A stretch of 64,000 bases of DNA. It comes from Notospermus geniculatus (Eukaryota > Nemertea > Pilidiophora > Heteronemertea > Lineidae). Where the stretch lies: positions 195,417 through 259,416 of the forward strand of contig NMRB01000796.1 in NCBI GenBank assembly GCA_002633025.1, written 5' to 3'. Shown here piece after piece: positions 21,020-30,437 of the stretch; the first letter of the stretch is position 1, and each line of letters opens with the position of its first letter. The position numbers and the translations under genes are program-made. The notes under the pieces were generated by a model that was not told the DNA's origin, did not search any database, and worked only from the letters and a program-made list of their open reading frames with translations.

Positions 21020-21278
21020 CTACCCAACTACAGATAAGAAAGTGCTGGCTGCAAAAGCTATCGTAGAGACATATCCTAATTTGAAGGACAGGAAAAGCCG
21101 ACATGGCTATGTAAGTTAGCTGACAATGCACCTGATAGGACTTCCCCAAAGGATTCCTGTTCTGGCTGCAAAAGCAATCATAGAGGCCTATCCTAATTTG
21201 AAGGACAGGAAAAGCCGACATGGCTGTGTAAGTTAGCTGACAATGCACCTGATAAGACTTCCCCAAAGGATTCCTGTT
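21020..21278 (+). pseudogene. SAMD3-like exon duplicated with its splice donor
   Basis: After the acceptor CCTTTGCAG the frame gives YPTTDKKVLAAKAIVETYPN then LKDRKSRHGY followed by GTAAGT. This matches the YPTxxxKxxxAxxIVExYPxLKD block of SAMD3-like and related transposon-borne proteins. A 117-bp unit spanning exon body, donor and intron start repeats directly (21045-21161 and 21162-21278). It continues logically into the exon at 22194. Confidence 0.6.
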
Positions 21279-21647
21279 CTGCAAATGCAAGTTGTTCTAT
21301 AACCATTGGTTTACAATTCCTAATCGAGTAACACCTTCACCTGCATTGAAGTTTCATTCAAGAATGAAACTTGCACGATAAGCATGCATGCCCTTAAGGC
21401 GCGTTCACATTAGGCACGTAGCACTTTAAAGCTGACCTATCCGCACAAAAAGCCCCCATGCGACGAGCAAGAGAATTACAAACGCCCTGCAGACACCTCA
21501 AACGAAGGCTCAGAACATGATATACCCGGGTCCCCACAACGTCAGGAGGGCGCCACCTTATTTGTCTTCAAGCAACAGAGCTGTCAACATCTCCGCATAC
21601 CTCTCACACTATTCAAAGAAAAAAAAATTGTACTCATTTATACTTAT

Positions 21648-21719
21648 AGACGGGATTCGATCCGTCGATCTTCTGCTTTGTAATCCACCACTCTATCCAC
21701 TCGGCCAACGAGCCAGCTG
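21648..21719 (-). other. tRNA-like module 1 of the twin element
   Basis: On the minus strand: TGGCTCGTTGGCCGAGTGG (A-box-like) and GGATCGAATCCCG (B-box) at tRNA spacing. The acceptor stem does not close convincingly, so this is a pol III promoter-like relic and not a scored tRNA gene. Confidence 0.6.
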
Positions 21720-21812
21720 ACAGAAACATGATTTGTGTTTGTCATAGACGTAGACCTTCGACTTACGTAATAATACTACGAGTAAGAGAAAACAAAAGAA
21801 GCCTTCCGACAA

Positions 21813-21886
21813 GTTCGGTGGCTGAACGGGTAAGACGGTGGAGCAAAGAAAACAGGGCACGGGTTCGACTCCCGGCTGGGTCAAAC
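21813..21886 (+). other. tRNA-like module 2 of the twin element
   Basis: Plus strand: GTGGCTGAACGGGTAAGACG (A-box region) and GGGTTCGACTCCC (B-box), spaced as in tRNAs. It diverges from module 1 across about 95 bp. Probably a tRNA-derived promoter. Confidence 0.6.
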
Positions 21887-22193
21887 TTTTTTCTTTCAGA
21901 AAATTGTTCAGCAGGAGCTCACCAGAGGATGTTGACACCTCTAAAGCTCGAAGGCAAATAAGGTGGCGCCCTCCAGGCGTCGTGGGGTATATCATGTTTT
22001 GAGCCTTCGTTTGAAGTGTCTGCATGGCGTTTGCAATTCTCTTGCTCGTCGCATGGGGGCTTTTTGTGCGGATAGGTCAGCTTTAAACGATCTGGGGAAT
22101 TCTATCTCAGATCAGTCTAGATGTGAACGGGGCTTAAGATGCACTGCAAAGCTGTGAGAATAAATGAAACTTTTGGTCATCTGTCCATTTCAG

Positions 22194-23078
22194 GAACTGT
22201 TCTTCTGCGAATATCCACAAAGTGGATATATCCAGAACAGGTTGAAGAACATTCGTCGGAGATTACCAGATGGGGACCGGCTAAAAACCAGCAAGAAGAC
22301 GACGATGGCCAGAACCCTCCTCCTGCAAAGAAGAGGCTTTTGCATTATGATGCAGGAGAACCTCTTTCGAATACTGCTCTTGAGGAATTGACACTACTCG
22401 CAAAGAGAACTCCTCTGAGCAACAAAAAACATTCCACAGGACGACAGAAGTGGTTGGAAGAAGAGTTACCGTGCGCCGGGGAGTTCCTTGAAAAGTATCC
22501 TTGGTTTAAACATTTGCCAGGATTGGTGAGTTGGTTTATTTAAATGCGAAACCATGGCACAAAGTGCCTCATCCCCTTTGTCTACCTGTGTTATATCCCA
22601 ATGGAAGAATCCCACTGACGTCTTCAAACTATGTGACTGGACGTCAGAATGACGCAACTGGCGTCAATAGGGTGCTAAACGTGGATTGACATTCCACCTG
22701 ACGTGACGAGACAGCAAACGAAATATCATTGCATCATCGTGACATTTCTTCAGGAAACGCGTGGTCAATCTGACGTCCAACGTGGCCTTGATGGCATCAC
22801 GTGGGATTCCTCTATTGATCATTGAACAAGTAATTGTTGATGCGCCAGTTCGATCGCTTTCTTTGCAGCTTCATCAGGAGTTCAGCTGTATGTATCCAGA
22901 TAAAGGGAACAAGTTGATCTCAACATGGGAGACAAGGTTCCTCCCTGGGATCCTAAAATTGGCGGAAGCATCAAGGAATTCCCAAGTGGCGGAACTTCTG
23001 AGGGAGTTAGTTGCATTGTCCTCCGAAGGATATCGACAGGGCCGAAGACTGAACCTTGTACAAATTCAGACTACCTGA
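22194..23078 (+). pseudogene. SAMD3-like segment, two exons
   Basis: Exon 22194-22525 begins ELFFCEYPQSGYIQNRLKNI with RRRLPD, then after a frame change continues PPPAKKRLLHYDAGEP, ALEELTLLAKRTPLSNK and EFLEKYPWFKHLPGL, ending at a GTGAGT donor. Exon 22869-23078 after TTTGCAG reads LHQEFSCMYPDKGNKLIS, WETRFLPGILKLAEA and a leucine-rich helix. Phase matches across the intron. This is the central part of a family known as SAMD3-like or uncharacterised in fish and invertebrates; the role is unknown and transposon origin is likely. One frameshift near 22265. Confidence 0.6.
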
Positions 23079-23361
23079 TGCTATTTGTCTGACCAGGGGT
23101 GTCCAAAATCCTGAACCTGTGATCAGGGCTTTGCCATTGCTACAAGCAGGTGACCAGCCAAGCAAGAGAAATGTTCCGAACAACATCAGATGCGATGGGC
23201 ATGGGCACCTCCCTAGGCAGTTGGCCAAGGTTCCAAAGCGGTGCAAGATGCCTGGATGTGACAGGCGCACCAAATTCATGTGTACCAGATGTGAAGTGTA
23301 CCACTGTGTTGATAGGCAAAGCGACTGCTTTTACATTTACCACACTAAGTCTAGGATGTAA
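23071..23361 (+). pseudogene. piggyBac-type C-terminal zinc-ribbon fragment
   Basis: The frame reads PDAICLTRGVQ..HLPRQLAKVPKRCKMPGC, then RTKFMCTRCEVYHCV and CFYIYHT before the stop. The spacing Cx4C..CxxC..HC..CF..YH matches the Cys-rich tail of piggyBac transposases, which recognises the inner terminal repeats. The catalytic DDD domain is absent, so it is an isolated tail. Confidence 0.6.
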
Positions 23362-23399
23362 ATCACCATGCACCAGTCATAGTCAAGAATTGTATAGCA

Positions 23400-23640
23400 G
23401 AGTCACGAACATTCCATGTACAGGCCAGTCATAAATTGTACTGCTGATTCATTCAATTCCAGATTTTCCTATTTGTCACTGTCAAAAAATAAATAGTACT
23501 GCCGAGTCACGAAATTCAAGCATTTCGTGAAGTCATATATTGTACTGCTGAGACATGGAATGCAAGCATTCAATGTACAAGTCATAAATTGCCGACAATT
23601 TTCTAGCCACAAGTTGGAATATCTTATAAGTATGGCAAGT
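23400..23640. repeat. Degenerate ~65-bp tandem repeats
   Basis: Repeated GTCATAAATTGTACTGCTGA / GAGTCACGAA / AAGCATT motifs with drift, ending against the duplicated coding segment at 23550. Confidence 0.65.
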
Positions 23641-23859
23641 CTTTGTCCGTCCCAAGTACGTGAGAGTGGCCAGGATCCTCGATGAAGAAGACCTCGATCA
23701 AGTTCGGGATCTATACGTAGACAATGATGGTCACCCTGAAGAATACAAGGACTTCCTTCAGCAATGCCAGCGATACATCAGCTCTTCAGTGGAAACGGCT
23801 GTTGACGACCGAAACATGATGAGGTGGCCGACAGTGATGAGGTTTATCACCTGGCAACT
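23550..23859 (+). repeat. Duplicated coding-like segment, copy 1
   Basis: Reads VARILDEEDLDQVRDLYVDN then EEYKDFLQQCQRYISSSVE and, after a frame change shared with copy 2, VADSDEVYHLAT. Not a recognised domain. The copy ends at a single N (23860). The shared frameshift means that it predates the duplication. Confidence 0.6.
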
Positions 23860-24350
23860 NAAAGACCCAATTTCCCGGCATCTGCGATCAAAAATCGAAC
23901 TGAGCGGCGGCCATTATACATGTTACAAGGAAGTCACTTGGCCCGAATACTGACGGAAATTGCCGATCGATTGGCCGAGTGTGTGACGTCAGAGGCTGTG
24001 CCAAATAGGCCTAATGGTCACAGTTATGCTACTGTTCCATTCATCACTGTTCATGACTGGAGTTGATTGACCTCTCAGAAAGAAGGGCGCGAAGAGACAT
24101 TAATACATGTGGATTGCACATAAATTATTGATTTTCGGTGCCCAATGGGTTTGGCGTTCGCGTTGGTGTTTCGGGGGCTTTGCGAAAACTCCCCATTCAG
24201 TCCCCACGTGGACTTTCAGATCAATAGAGTACAACCAGTTTTGTTTACTCTAAAACCTTTTTTTGGTTCAACTATTTTTTTCAGCCGGGTAGACAGATGT
24301 TATCAGCCGGGTATTTTACCCGGCTCCCGGCTATTAACGACAACCCTGAC

Positions 24351-24642
24351 ATGGAATGCAAGCATTCAATGTACAAGTCATAAATTGCCGACAATTTTCT
24401 AGCCACAAGTTGGAATATCTTATAAGTATGGCAAGTCTTTGTCCGTCCCAAGTACGTGAGAGTGGCCAGGATCCTCGATGAAGAAGACCTCGATCAAGTT
24501 CGGGATCTATACGTAGACAATGATGGTCACCCTGAAGAATACAGCAATGCCAGCGATACATCAACACTTCAGTGGGAACGGCTGTTCACGACCGAAACAT
24601 GATGAGGTGGCCGACAGTGATGAGGTTTATCACCTTGCAACT
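24351..24642 (+). repeat. Duplicated coding-like segment, copy 2
   Basis: Direct repeat of 23550-23859, with a deletion of about 13 bp after GAATACA. It continues past the end of copy 1 into ALNVRDLPVLSG, so copy 2 retains more of the original gene. It probably belongs to the DGGPDHR-type gene beginning at 24820. Confidence 0.6.
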
Positions 24643-24819
24643 GCTTTGAATGTCCGCGATCTCCCAGTATTGAGTGGTTGAGATTGCAATTCTGGCCACG
24701 CCGCCCCAGAGCGAAATCAGCCAGTCGCCATAGGCCTACATGTCATGTCAAAATCAAGTTTATGGTTCAGGCTTATCAGCTGAGAGCCAGTCATATTGAT
24801 GCCCACCATGTATCTTCAG

Positions 24820-25530
24820 GTATGGGAAGGAGTTCAGTGTTAAGTTTCGTGACCACCTTACATTTGCATCTCTTGATGACAAACACACCATCAAGGTAGG
24901 CGAGCCAAATTGTCCTGTTGCGGCTGTCGAACGAGAGAACGAGGTGCTGGTTTCCAAGGGGAAGAAACTTCCTGTGTCCGATCATAATTTCACCAGGCTA
25001 AGTTTGATTTCACAAGGGGTGTTCAAGACTTAGACGCGTGTAACTTCACTAAATGCACGCACTTCCACCATGCATTTGACGAAGTTACATGCATCTAAGT
25101 CTTAAACGCCCTTTGTGAAATAAGCCCCCAGTGTGGCAATGATCATTGTTGACCCTGAAAGCATTGAGGAGTCCTTTCGTCGAGGAAGGGTTTCAGTGGT
25201 ATTCAAAGAAAATGCATTCCAGCTGTTATCTCCTGGTAGACACACGGCAGAGCCGAAAGGAATACTTGAAGGATTGGGACCGGTGAAACCAATACTGCTG
25301 CTGTTGTTTACCGATAGTGGACCAGAGCACCGCCTGACATACTTGTCAGTGCAGCTGTCAATGATAAGCCTTTGGCTGAAATTTGGTCTTGAATTTTATG
25401 AGTGCTGTTCGGACACCCGCCTCAACACAGTTGGAAAAATCCCGTCGAGAGAATATGAGTGTTATCAATATTGCCTTGCAAGGTGTGGGTGTTATGGGGG
25501 AAGTGCCTCATGAAAATGACGTATCAACCA
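24820..25530 (+). pseudogene. 'DGGPDHR' family transposase/integrase-like gene, broken
   Basis: After an acceptor at 24819: YGKEFSVKFRDHLTFASLDD, KHTIKVGEPNCPVAAVE, KLPVSDHNFTR; then a MITE; then IIVDPESIEESFRRGRVSVV, RHTAEPKGIL, LLLLFTDSGPEHRLTYLS and SVQLSMISLWL. A frameshift near 25390 leads into MSVINIALQGVGVM. The TDxGPxHR motif and the WxNPxERxMSxLNxxLQ-like motif about 35-40 residues on resemble the D..D-35-E pattern of RNase H-fold integrases. I know this as a recurrent unnamed invertebrate protein; a catalytic role is inference. Confidence 0.6.
25003..25129. mobile_element. MITE inserted in the DGGPDHR-type exon
   Basis: Arms TTTGATTTCACAAGGGGTGT / ACGCCCTTTGTGAAATAAG and GACTTAGACGCGTGTAACTTC / GAAGTTACATGCATCTAAGTC pair imperfectly. 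The sequence on each side is coding for the same protein (DHNFTRLS then VAMIIVDPES). Target-site duplication unresolved. Confidence 0.75.
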
Positions 25531-26180
25531 ACGCTCATTGCAACTCTTCGTCACAACCAGATAAATCGGCCGCTCCGCCTTCCTTTGCCCCAGGATGTGA
25601 AGGCACTGCATCACCATTACCTCATGGTAGTAATGCCAAACAGAAAAGGGGTATTATCACACTACGCAAAGTACATGTAGTAAAGATCGAATTGAGAAGT
25701 TAACCCAAAAGAGCTGCATTTCTCGCTGATAAAGTGGTGGAGTCACAATCCCCCAATCGTTGGAAGTCTGTCCAGAGGGCGAAAGCAAGCATATAACCTG
25801 AAGAAATGATTCTAAAGAATNGTGCATTCCTGCCCTGAATCAAATTGCAGAGCAGTTTGATAAGCAAACTCAAGTTGTTGTACGTGAGAAAACTCCACGT
25901 CCTGTTTCCTCAGGGCAAGATGAACTGCATATGCTGGAGGATCGTCGGAAGGTCGGGCCACTCCGAGAACAGTTAGGACGAGCACATAATTCATTCCCAC
26001 ACACGCCGCGAAGCATCTTTAGAGCGAGAGTATGACGATAGTGAGAATTTGAATGATGAGGCAAGAGGGAGCAATTTTAATGATGAGTAGACAACCTGGA
26101 AATGTTTCACTTTGACAAATGGGTGGCTGAGCGAATCGGAAAATATGGAAGACAAATTGGGAACTAACATGATTTCAGTA
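25531..26180. other. Decayed continuation of transposon-type coding sequence
   Basis: Coding-like scraps remain, for example IPALNQIAEQFDKQTQVVVR after the N at 25821, but no frame persists. No other gene seen. Confidence 0.35.
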
Positions 26181-26184
26181 TTAA

Positions 26185-26387
26185 GGGTTATGAAAAGTGA
26201 CTCGAAATCTCGAATTTTTGACGCAAAAAATCTGACTAACTGCACACTGAATTGAGAAAATAAGGCCCGGGGCACCTTCTTATGACGGTTCCCGAGGGCC
26301 CCCGAGCCTTATTTTCCCAGTTTTTTGTGCAGTTAGTCAGCTTTTTTGCGTCCAAAATTCGAGATTTTTAGTCACTGTACATAACCC
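26185..26387. mobile_element. 203-bp MITE with TTAA target-site duplication
   Basis: Arms GGGTTATG..AGTGACTCGAAATCTCG and complement, about 65 bp, flanked by TTAA at 26181-26184 and 26388-26391. The centre has GCCCGGGGCACC. TTAA fits piggyBac or Kolobok mobilisation. The right half recurs at about 30468-30597. Confidence 0.88.
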
Positions 26388-26489
26388 TTAAGATGGTACA
26401 GAAAACACTTCATAAGCACTTGTACAAACAGCAAAATTATATTACATTAAAGCAAATGGCTCGCGGGGTTTGTTGACAGCTGTTTGTTG

Positions 26490-27576
26490 ACATGTCCTCA
26501 AATCAAGCACCGTTTGAGAAAACAGAAACGAGGAAGCAGAATCATCGTGTAACTTCACTAGTCCGATCCCTCAAAGACAATTGGTCTTACCTTACAGTTC
26601 AACTGGTTGCTGGGCCAGTGAGACCTGAATACCGTACTATTTGTGATCGGTTGAAACATACAAACCCATATTCATCTCGACGAGTATGAACCGGAAGACA
26701 GATACGCCCGTAAACACTGGCTTGTCCCATTTCAATCTTTACATATGCTTTGGGGAGCAACCTGCGCAATATGAATGTTTATGCAGTGCAGAAATCGAAG
26801 TTGCTTCAACTCTTTTGATTGATGCCAAGCCTGTGGTAGTGGTGCAACAGATTTCGACATTGGCAGCCAAAATGGAACAATGGTGACAGTGGAGCAGTAT
26901 TGTCTGGATTGCCATTCTACCACTAGATGGTTCAGCCAGGAACTCGTCAAAACAAATTCAATTCTGTTGGAATCCCTTCCCGATTCCTGCTGATTTTGAC
27001 ATTTTGGGGGCTGCAGGGCATTTCAGTGTCAACCCACCAGAGACGATTCTTGCATCAGGCTGTGGGGAATATATCTGAGGAGGAGAGCATCAACTGCCTT
27101 GCTCAGATGGGGGATTCTGCACTCCTCTCAGGAAATGCCCGCTGCGACTCTATGATCCATATTTGGCATTTAGCCCCATTTTCTCTGCACGACACTGAGA
27201 AAAACAAGATAGTTACCATGGCATTGGTGCAGGTTAGTTTTTGATTACACTGCAGACTGCAGATGATAAAATATCCTACCTATCCACCTCATGATATGTA
27301 ACAATAATGGAGATCACCCAATTTTTAAACAACAATATTTTGTCTCGCAGCTTCTTTTATTCATATAATACAATGACTTTTTGCAGGTATCTGAGGTAAA
27401 GAGCAGTTACCATGTAGAGGTTGAGGGACTAGAAAGGGCCCTCCCCTTTCTTGAATATGCTGTTCACCTACATATGAAACTGACAACTGATGGGTACAAG
27501 TCAATTGCCAAATGGCTGAGAGAGGAAAAGACAGGCACCGTCACTCACTACTTGGATATTTGGCATGTTGCTAATG
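26490..27576 (+). pseudogene. Kolobok-type transposase remnant, copy 1
   Basis: Coding scraps in order: a zinc-ribbon-like part NGTMVTVEQYCLDCHSTTRW across frameshifts, HQAVGNISEEESINC then GNARCDSM, and a clean exon 27387-27576 reading VSEVKSSYHVEVEGLERALP..HYLDIWHVANG with a GTATGAG donor. Exon borders match those of the gene at 14704-15224, so it descends from a spliced-gene DNA copy of the same family. The first catalytic region reads GNARCDS, so its aspartate is lost. Confidence 0.75.
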
Positions 27577-27715
27577 GTATGAGGATTTTTACAGTTGCAT
27601 GACACAACCCGAGGGAACCCCCGGAAGAATAATAACGCACAAACTGTTAATGTCGTCTAACCAAGTGTACCCAGGTTACGGAGTTAGGGTGGTTAGCGAT
27701 GTTGTAGTAAATATA

Positions 27716-28170
27716 AGTGATGTTGCTGAAGACAACAGGATTAGGGACCAAGGAGAAAATGGAAATAGAGTTGATGATGAGGATGGACCAGCACCCATGC
27801 CTGAGGATAACATTATGGAGAATCAACATGTTGAAATGGAGTTCAGAGTTGGAGAGTGTCACGATTGTCTTTGTGTTCCCTGTGTGACAAGTGACCCCAG
27901 AGGTGGTTAGGGGAAGGAGAGGCTGCTGACAGACGAAAGCCCGAAAGAAACAGTGGAATAAGAAAGAGGATTTACAAGAATTATTGGAAGGTTTTGAACG
28001 GCAGGCGTGCCTGGAATGACAGGCGTTATGAACACAGCAAAACAGAGGCCATCAGACTGGTTCGTGAGGGAGGGGCTGAGCCTGTTCGGACTGAAAGGGA
28101 GATCTGCTGGCGAATGGGACGCTTCTTTGGCGATCGTACACGGCAGATGCTGATGAAGTGGCAATTATGA
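27716..28170 (+). pseudogene. Cys-rich domain gene fragment, copy 1
   Basis: Acidic lead ISDVAEDNRIRDQGENGN, then FRVGECHDCLCVPCVTSDP, a frameshift, then RNSGIRKRIYK and WNDRRYEHSKTEAIRL. The CxxCxCxxC cluster followed by NSGIRKxxYxKxWKxLxxxxAW resembles Cys-rich domains I associate with P2X7C-like and related transposon-borne proteins. Function unknown. Confidence 0.5.
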
Positions 28171-28479
28171 ATGATATACTGATCTGAAACGTCAGACCAA
28201 CAACCCCTCCCAGTCCCACTAAGAAGCCAACACTCACCTTCGTGCCGGTTCATGCTTCCATTGTTAAAACTGCTAAGCGGCAACCCCAGCCTGTCCGAAG
28301 CACCCGTAATGCATATTTCCATCATTTCTAAGATCCCCACCCACCCTTAGTGCATAATACTTCATGCAGCAGGAAATCTTTACTTCATTCCGCGAATACA
28401 TGTACCATTAATTCCATCAACAACAGACTCCCCCTTCACCTTCAAACGGTTGCAATTCCCTACAGAGTACTCGCTTATG

Positions 28480-28660
28480 TTACGCAATGACACTCGCTTA
28501 TGTTACGCAATGACAATCAACAAGGCACAAGGACAAACATTCCACAACATTGGCCTTGACCTCACCACTCCTGTTTTCTCTCATGTCGCACTGTCAAGAG
28601 TTGGAAGTTCAACAAGGTTCACATCCACTCACCGGAAAGAACAACAAAGAATATTGTATA
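28480..28660 (+). pseudogene. Pif1-like helicase tail, copy 1
   Basis: Reads [38 protein letters not shown], the last conserved helicase motifs (V/VI) of Pif1-type helicases as found at the C-terminus of Helitron Rep-helicase proteins. It lacks LHGMLY present in copy 2. No Rep or N-terminal helicase motifs nearby. Confidence 0.7.
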
Positions 28661-28953
28661 TAAAGAGGTACTATAAAACAGTAAGTTACTACTTCCATGG
28701 GCTTACACTACAACAAACAATTCCCCTCAATAACTCGTCCACAGGACGGGTAATACGCTACTATCTAATGAACATGCGGGAATTATATGACATTTACAAT
28801 GTCCTCTTGTTAGTGATGCTTTGGAAGGAAAACTCGCCAGTCTTCGAATTCAATGACGATTCCAACCACGCTAGTGTTAAGGGTGTTTGTCATCGTCAGG
28901 AGCAGGAGCCTGTTGTCATTTTGAAGAAGTTGCAGTAGTTCATTTTGAAACAT

Positions 28954-29955
28954 TTGACATATCTCAAAGACAATAATGAATTGACCTTTCACAAGGGAAT
29001 AATTCCTGAAGACAAAATATACATCAGGTTGTTGGGAGATAAGGGAGGGAAGACCATGAAAATGGCCTTTCAGATTATGAATGTAGAAGACCTCAACTCT
29101 CCAGATAATACAGTCATATTTGCGATATTTAAGGCCCCTGATACCTATCCCAATCTCATGAGAGTTTGATAATGCTTCAACCATTATGTGGACTCCTTTG
29201 ATGGTTATATATGGGAAGAATATAGTTTGCAACTATATTTATGTGGAGACTGTGCTTTCATTTCAACAGTTCCTGCTCTTTCCACAGCCGCTTTGTCCTA
29301 CCCTTATTATATGTGCCAGATCAGCAAGAAAGAGATGCAGAAACCACTAGCCCAACGTGAAAAAGCAACACAAATCAAAGAACCCTTGAAAATATTCGCG
29401 AAAATTACAATCGATTTATGAGTGAAGCACATGGGCGAGAGAACTCGACAGTCCAAATATTTCAATGTCATTGAAGAACCAATTTTGGATTTTGAACCTA
29501 GTGAGGTTTGTATTCCTTATCTTCATATACTCCTTGGATTAGTTAGGAAGCATCACGATCTCCTGGTTTCAGAATATCATAAATTCGATGAAGAATTGGC
29601 ATATGAAAAAGCCAAACTTCACACTACAAGAAATGACTCGAAATTCGATGAAAACATTCTGTTTTCGAAATGTGTGTTAAGAGTTCACGAAAAGTTGGAT
29701 GAAATAGCAGCGAAGATATCCGAATTGAATGAAAAAACGGATGATGACAATTGTACTCTTGCTCAGATTGAAAGATATTAGAAAAAGGTCGAAGAGTTAC
29801 AAAAAAAGGAAAGCAAGGAGGGTAAGCTGAAAGATATCAAAGCTAAGGCGAAACTTAAGGTTGTCCATGGACCTTTGGTTGGATCTATTGATCTGTTGCA
29901 GATTGTAAGGCTGAAGAGAGCAAAATTTTGGTTCACACTGTACTTAGCTGTGTAG
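28954..29955 (+). pseudogene. GGDKGG-family transposase-like protein, copy 1
   Basis: IIPEDKIYIRLLGDKGGKTM, FQIMNVEDLNSPDNTVIFAI, then in later frames LYLCGDCAFISTVPALSTAA, YYMCQISKKEM, FNVIEEPILDFEPSEVCIPY with LHILLGLVRKHHDLLV, a coiled-coil stretch and GPLVGSIDLLQ before a stop. I recognise the order LGGDKGG / FQIxNxxxPNS / GDYxFL..GLSGASxxHPC..C / VCxPxLHIxLG from an unnamed invertebrate family. This is the longest copy here, broken by two or three frame changes. Confidence 0.6.
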
Positions 29956-30316
29956 GTGGTACGTGCTGCCACCTTTGGTGCTATGAATGTACTAGTCCTT
30001 ATATACAATAGAACACATTTTAAGAAGCCATGTTTGTTTGCCTATTTTTGCCAGCTCCTGAAAACTTTGTCCTTTTGGGGCTTATGGGATCCGCAAAATT
30101 GGTGCCGAAACCCGGGAGTGAAGAGTTCCAAAGTCTATGTGACAAACACAATAAATGGTTACATGAAGTCGTGATTGAGGGGAAGAAAAATTTTGCCAGA
30201 TGGTAGATGCACGAGCGTGCAATCAAATTGCAGCCCCTCTCCCCAAACTTAAGGCCCGAACCCACTGACGCGTTTTCACGCAGCGGGAAAACGCAGCGGC
30301 AGAAAATGCTTTGTTA
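29956..30316. other. Region with a primer-binding-site-like sequence
   Basis: No coding frame with motifs. TATATACA at about 30000 and the tRNA-Phe complement at 30100 suggest an LTR-element leader. The 30250-30316 part is repeat-like. Confidence 0.4.
30100..30117 (+). other. Candidate LTR-element primer binding site (tRNA-Phe)
   Basis: TGGTGCCGAAACCCGGGA is the exact complement of the 18 nt at the 3' end of metazoan tRNA-Phe including CCA (TCCCGGGTTTCGGCACCA). Reverse-transcribing LTR elements use such sites just inside the 5' LTR to prime minus-strand DNA. The flanking LTR and gag were not resolved, so this is a relic at most. Confidence 0.55.
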
Positions 30317-30437
30317 AGGCCCGTTTCCACAGAGGCGGCAGCGTGAGCGTTTTGACGCTTCGCCCATTGTTTGGAAGCAAAATAACAAAAGATTTGACGC
30401 ATCACGCGGCGTGAAACGCGTCTGTGGAAACGAGCCT
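30317..30437. mobile_element. 121-bp MITE, TTA target-site duplication
   Basis: Ends AGGCCCGTTTCCACAGAGGC and complement (..CTGTGGAAACGAGCCT), flanked by TTA at 30314-30316 and 30438-30440. A 3-bp TTA duplication with GGCC-type ends fits PIF/Harbinger. Confidence 0.75.

Larger units (their letters stand above)
21398..22133. mobile_element. 736-bp TIR element with two divergent tRNA-like modules, TTAA flanks
   Basis: Ends GGCGCGTTCACATTAG and the complement GCCCCGTTCACATCTAG, each next to TTAA (21394-21397, 22134-22137). Inverted arms of about 165 bp share AGCTGACCTATCCGCACAAA and ATGCGACGAGCAAGAG. Two tRNA-like promoters point outward from the centre. It sits in an intron of the SAMD3-like gene. 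A related copy begins near 63105. TTAA is used by piggyBac and Kolobok elements; the superfamily is not established. Confidence 0.75.
26259..29340 (+). repeat. Composite block, copy 1
   Basis: Co-linear with 30468-37831: half MITE, Kolobok-type exons, Cys-rich domain, Pif1 tail and GGDKGG segment in the same order and orientation, with high identity. About 3 kb present in copy 2 (roughly 31890-34960) is absent here and replaced by filler near 27632-27690. Confidence 0.85.

Noticed and set aside
21648-21886. Functional tRNA genes
   Set aside because: A and B boxes are good, but acceptor and anticodon stems do not close properly and both lie in a repeated TIR element.
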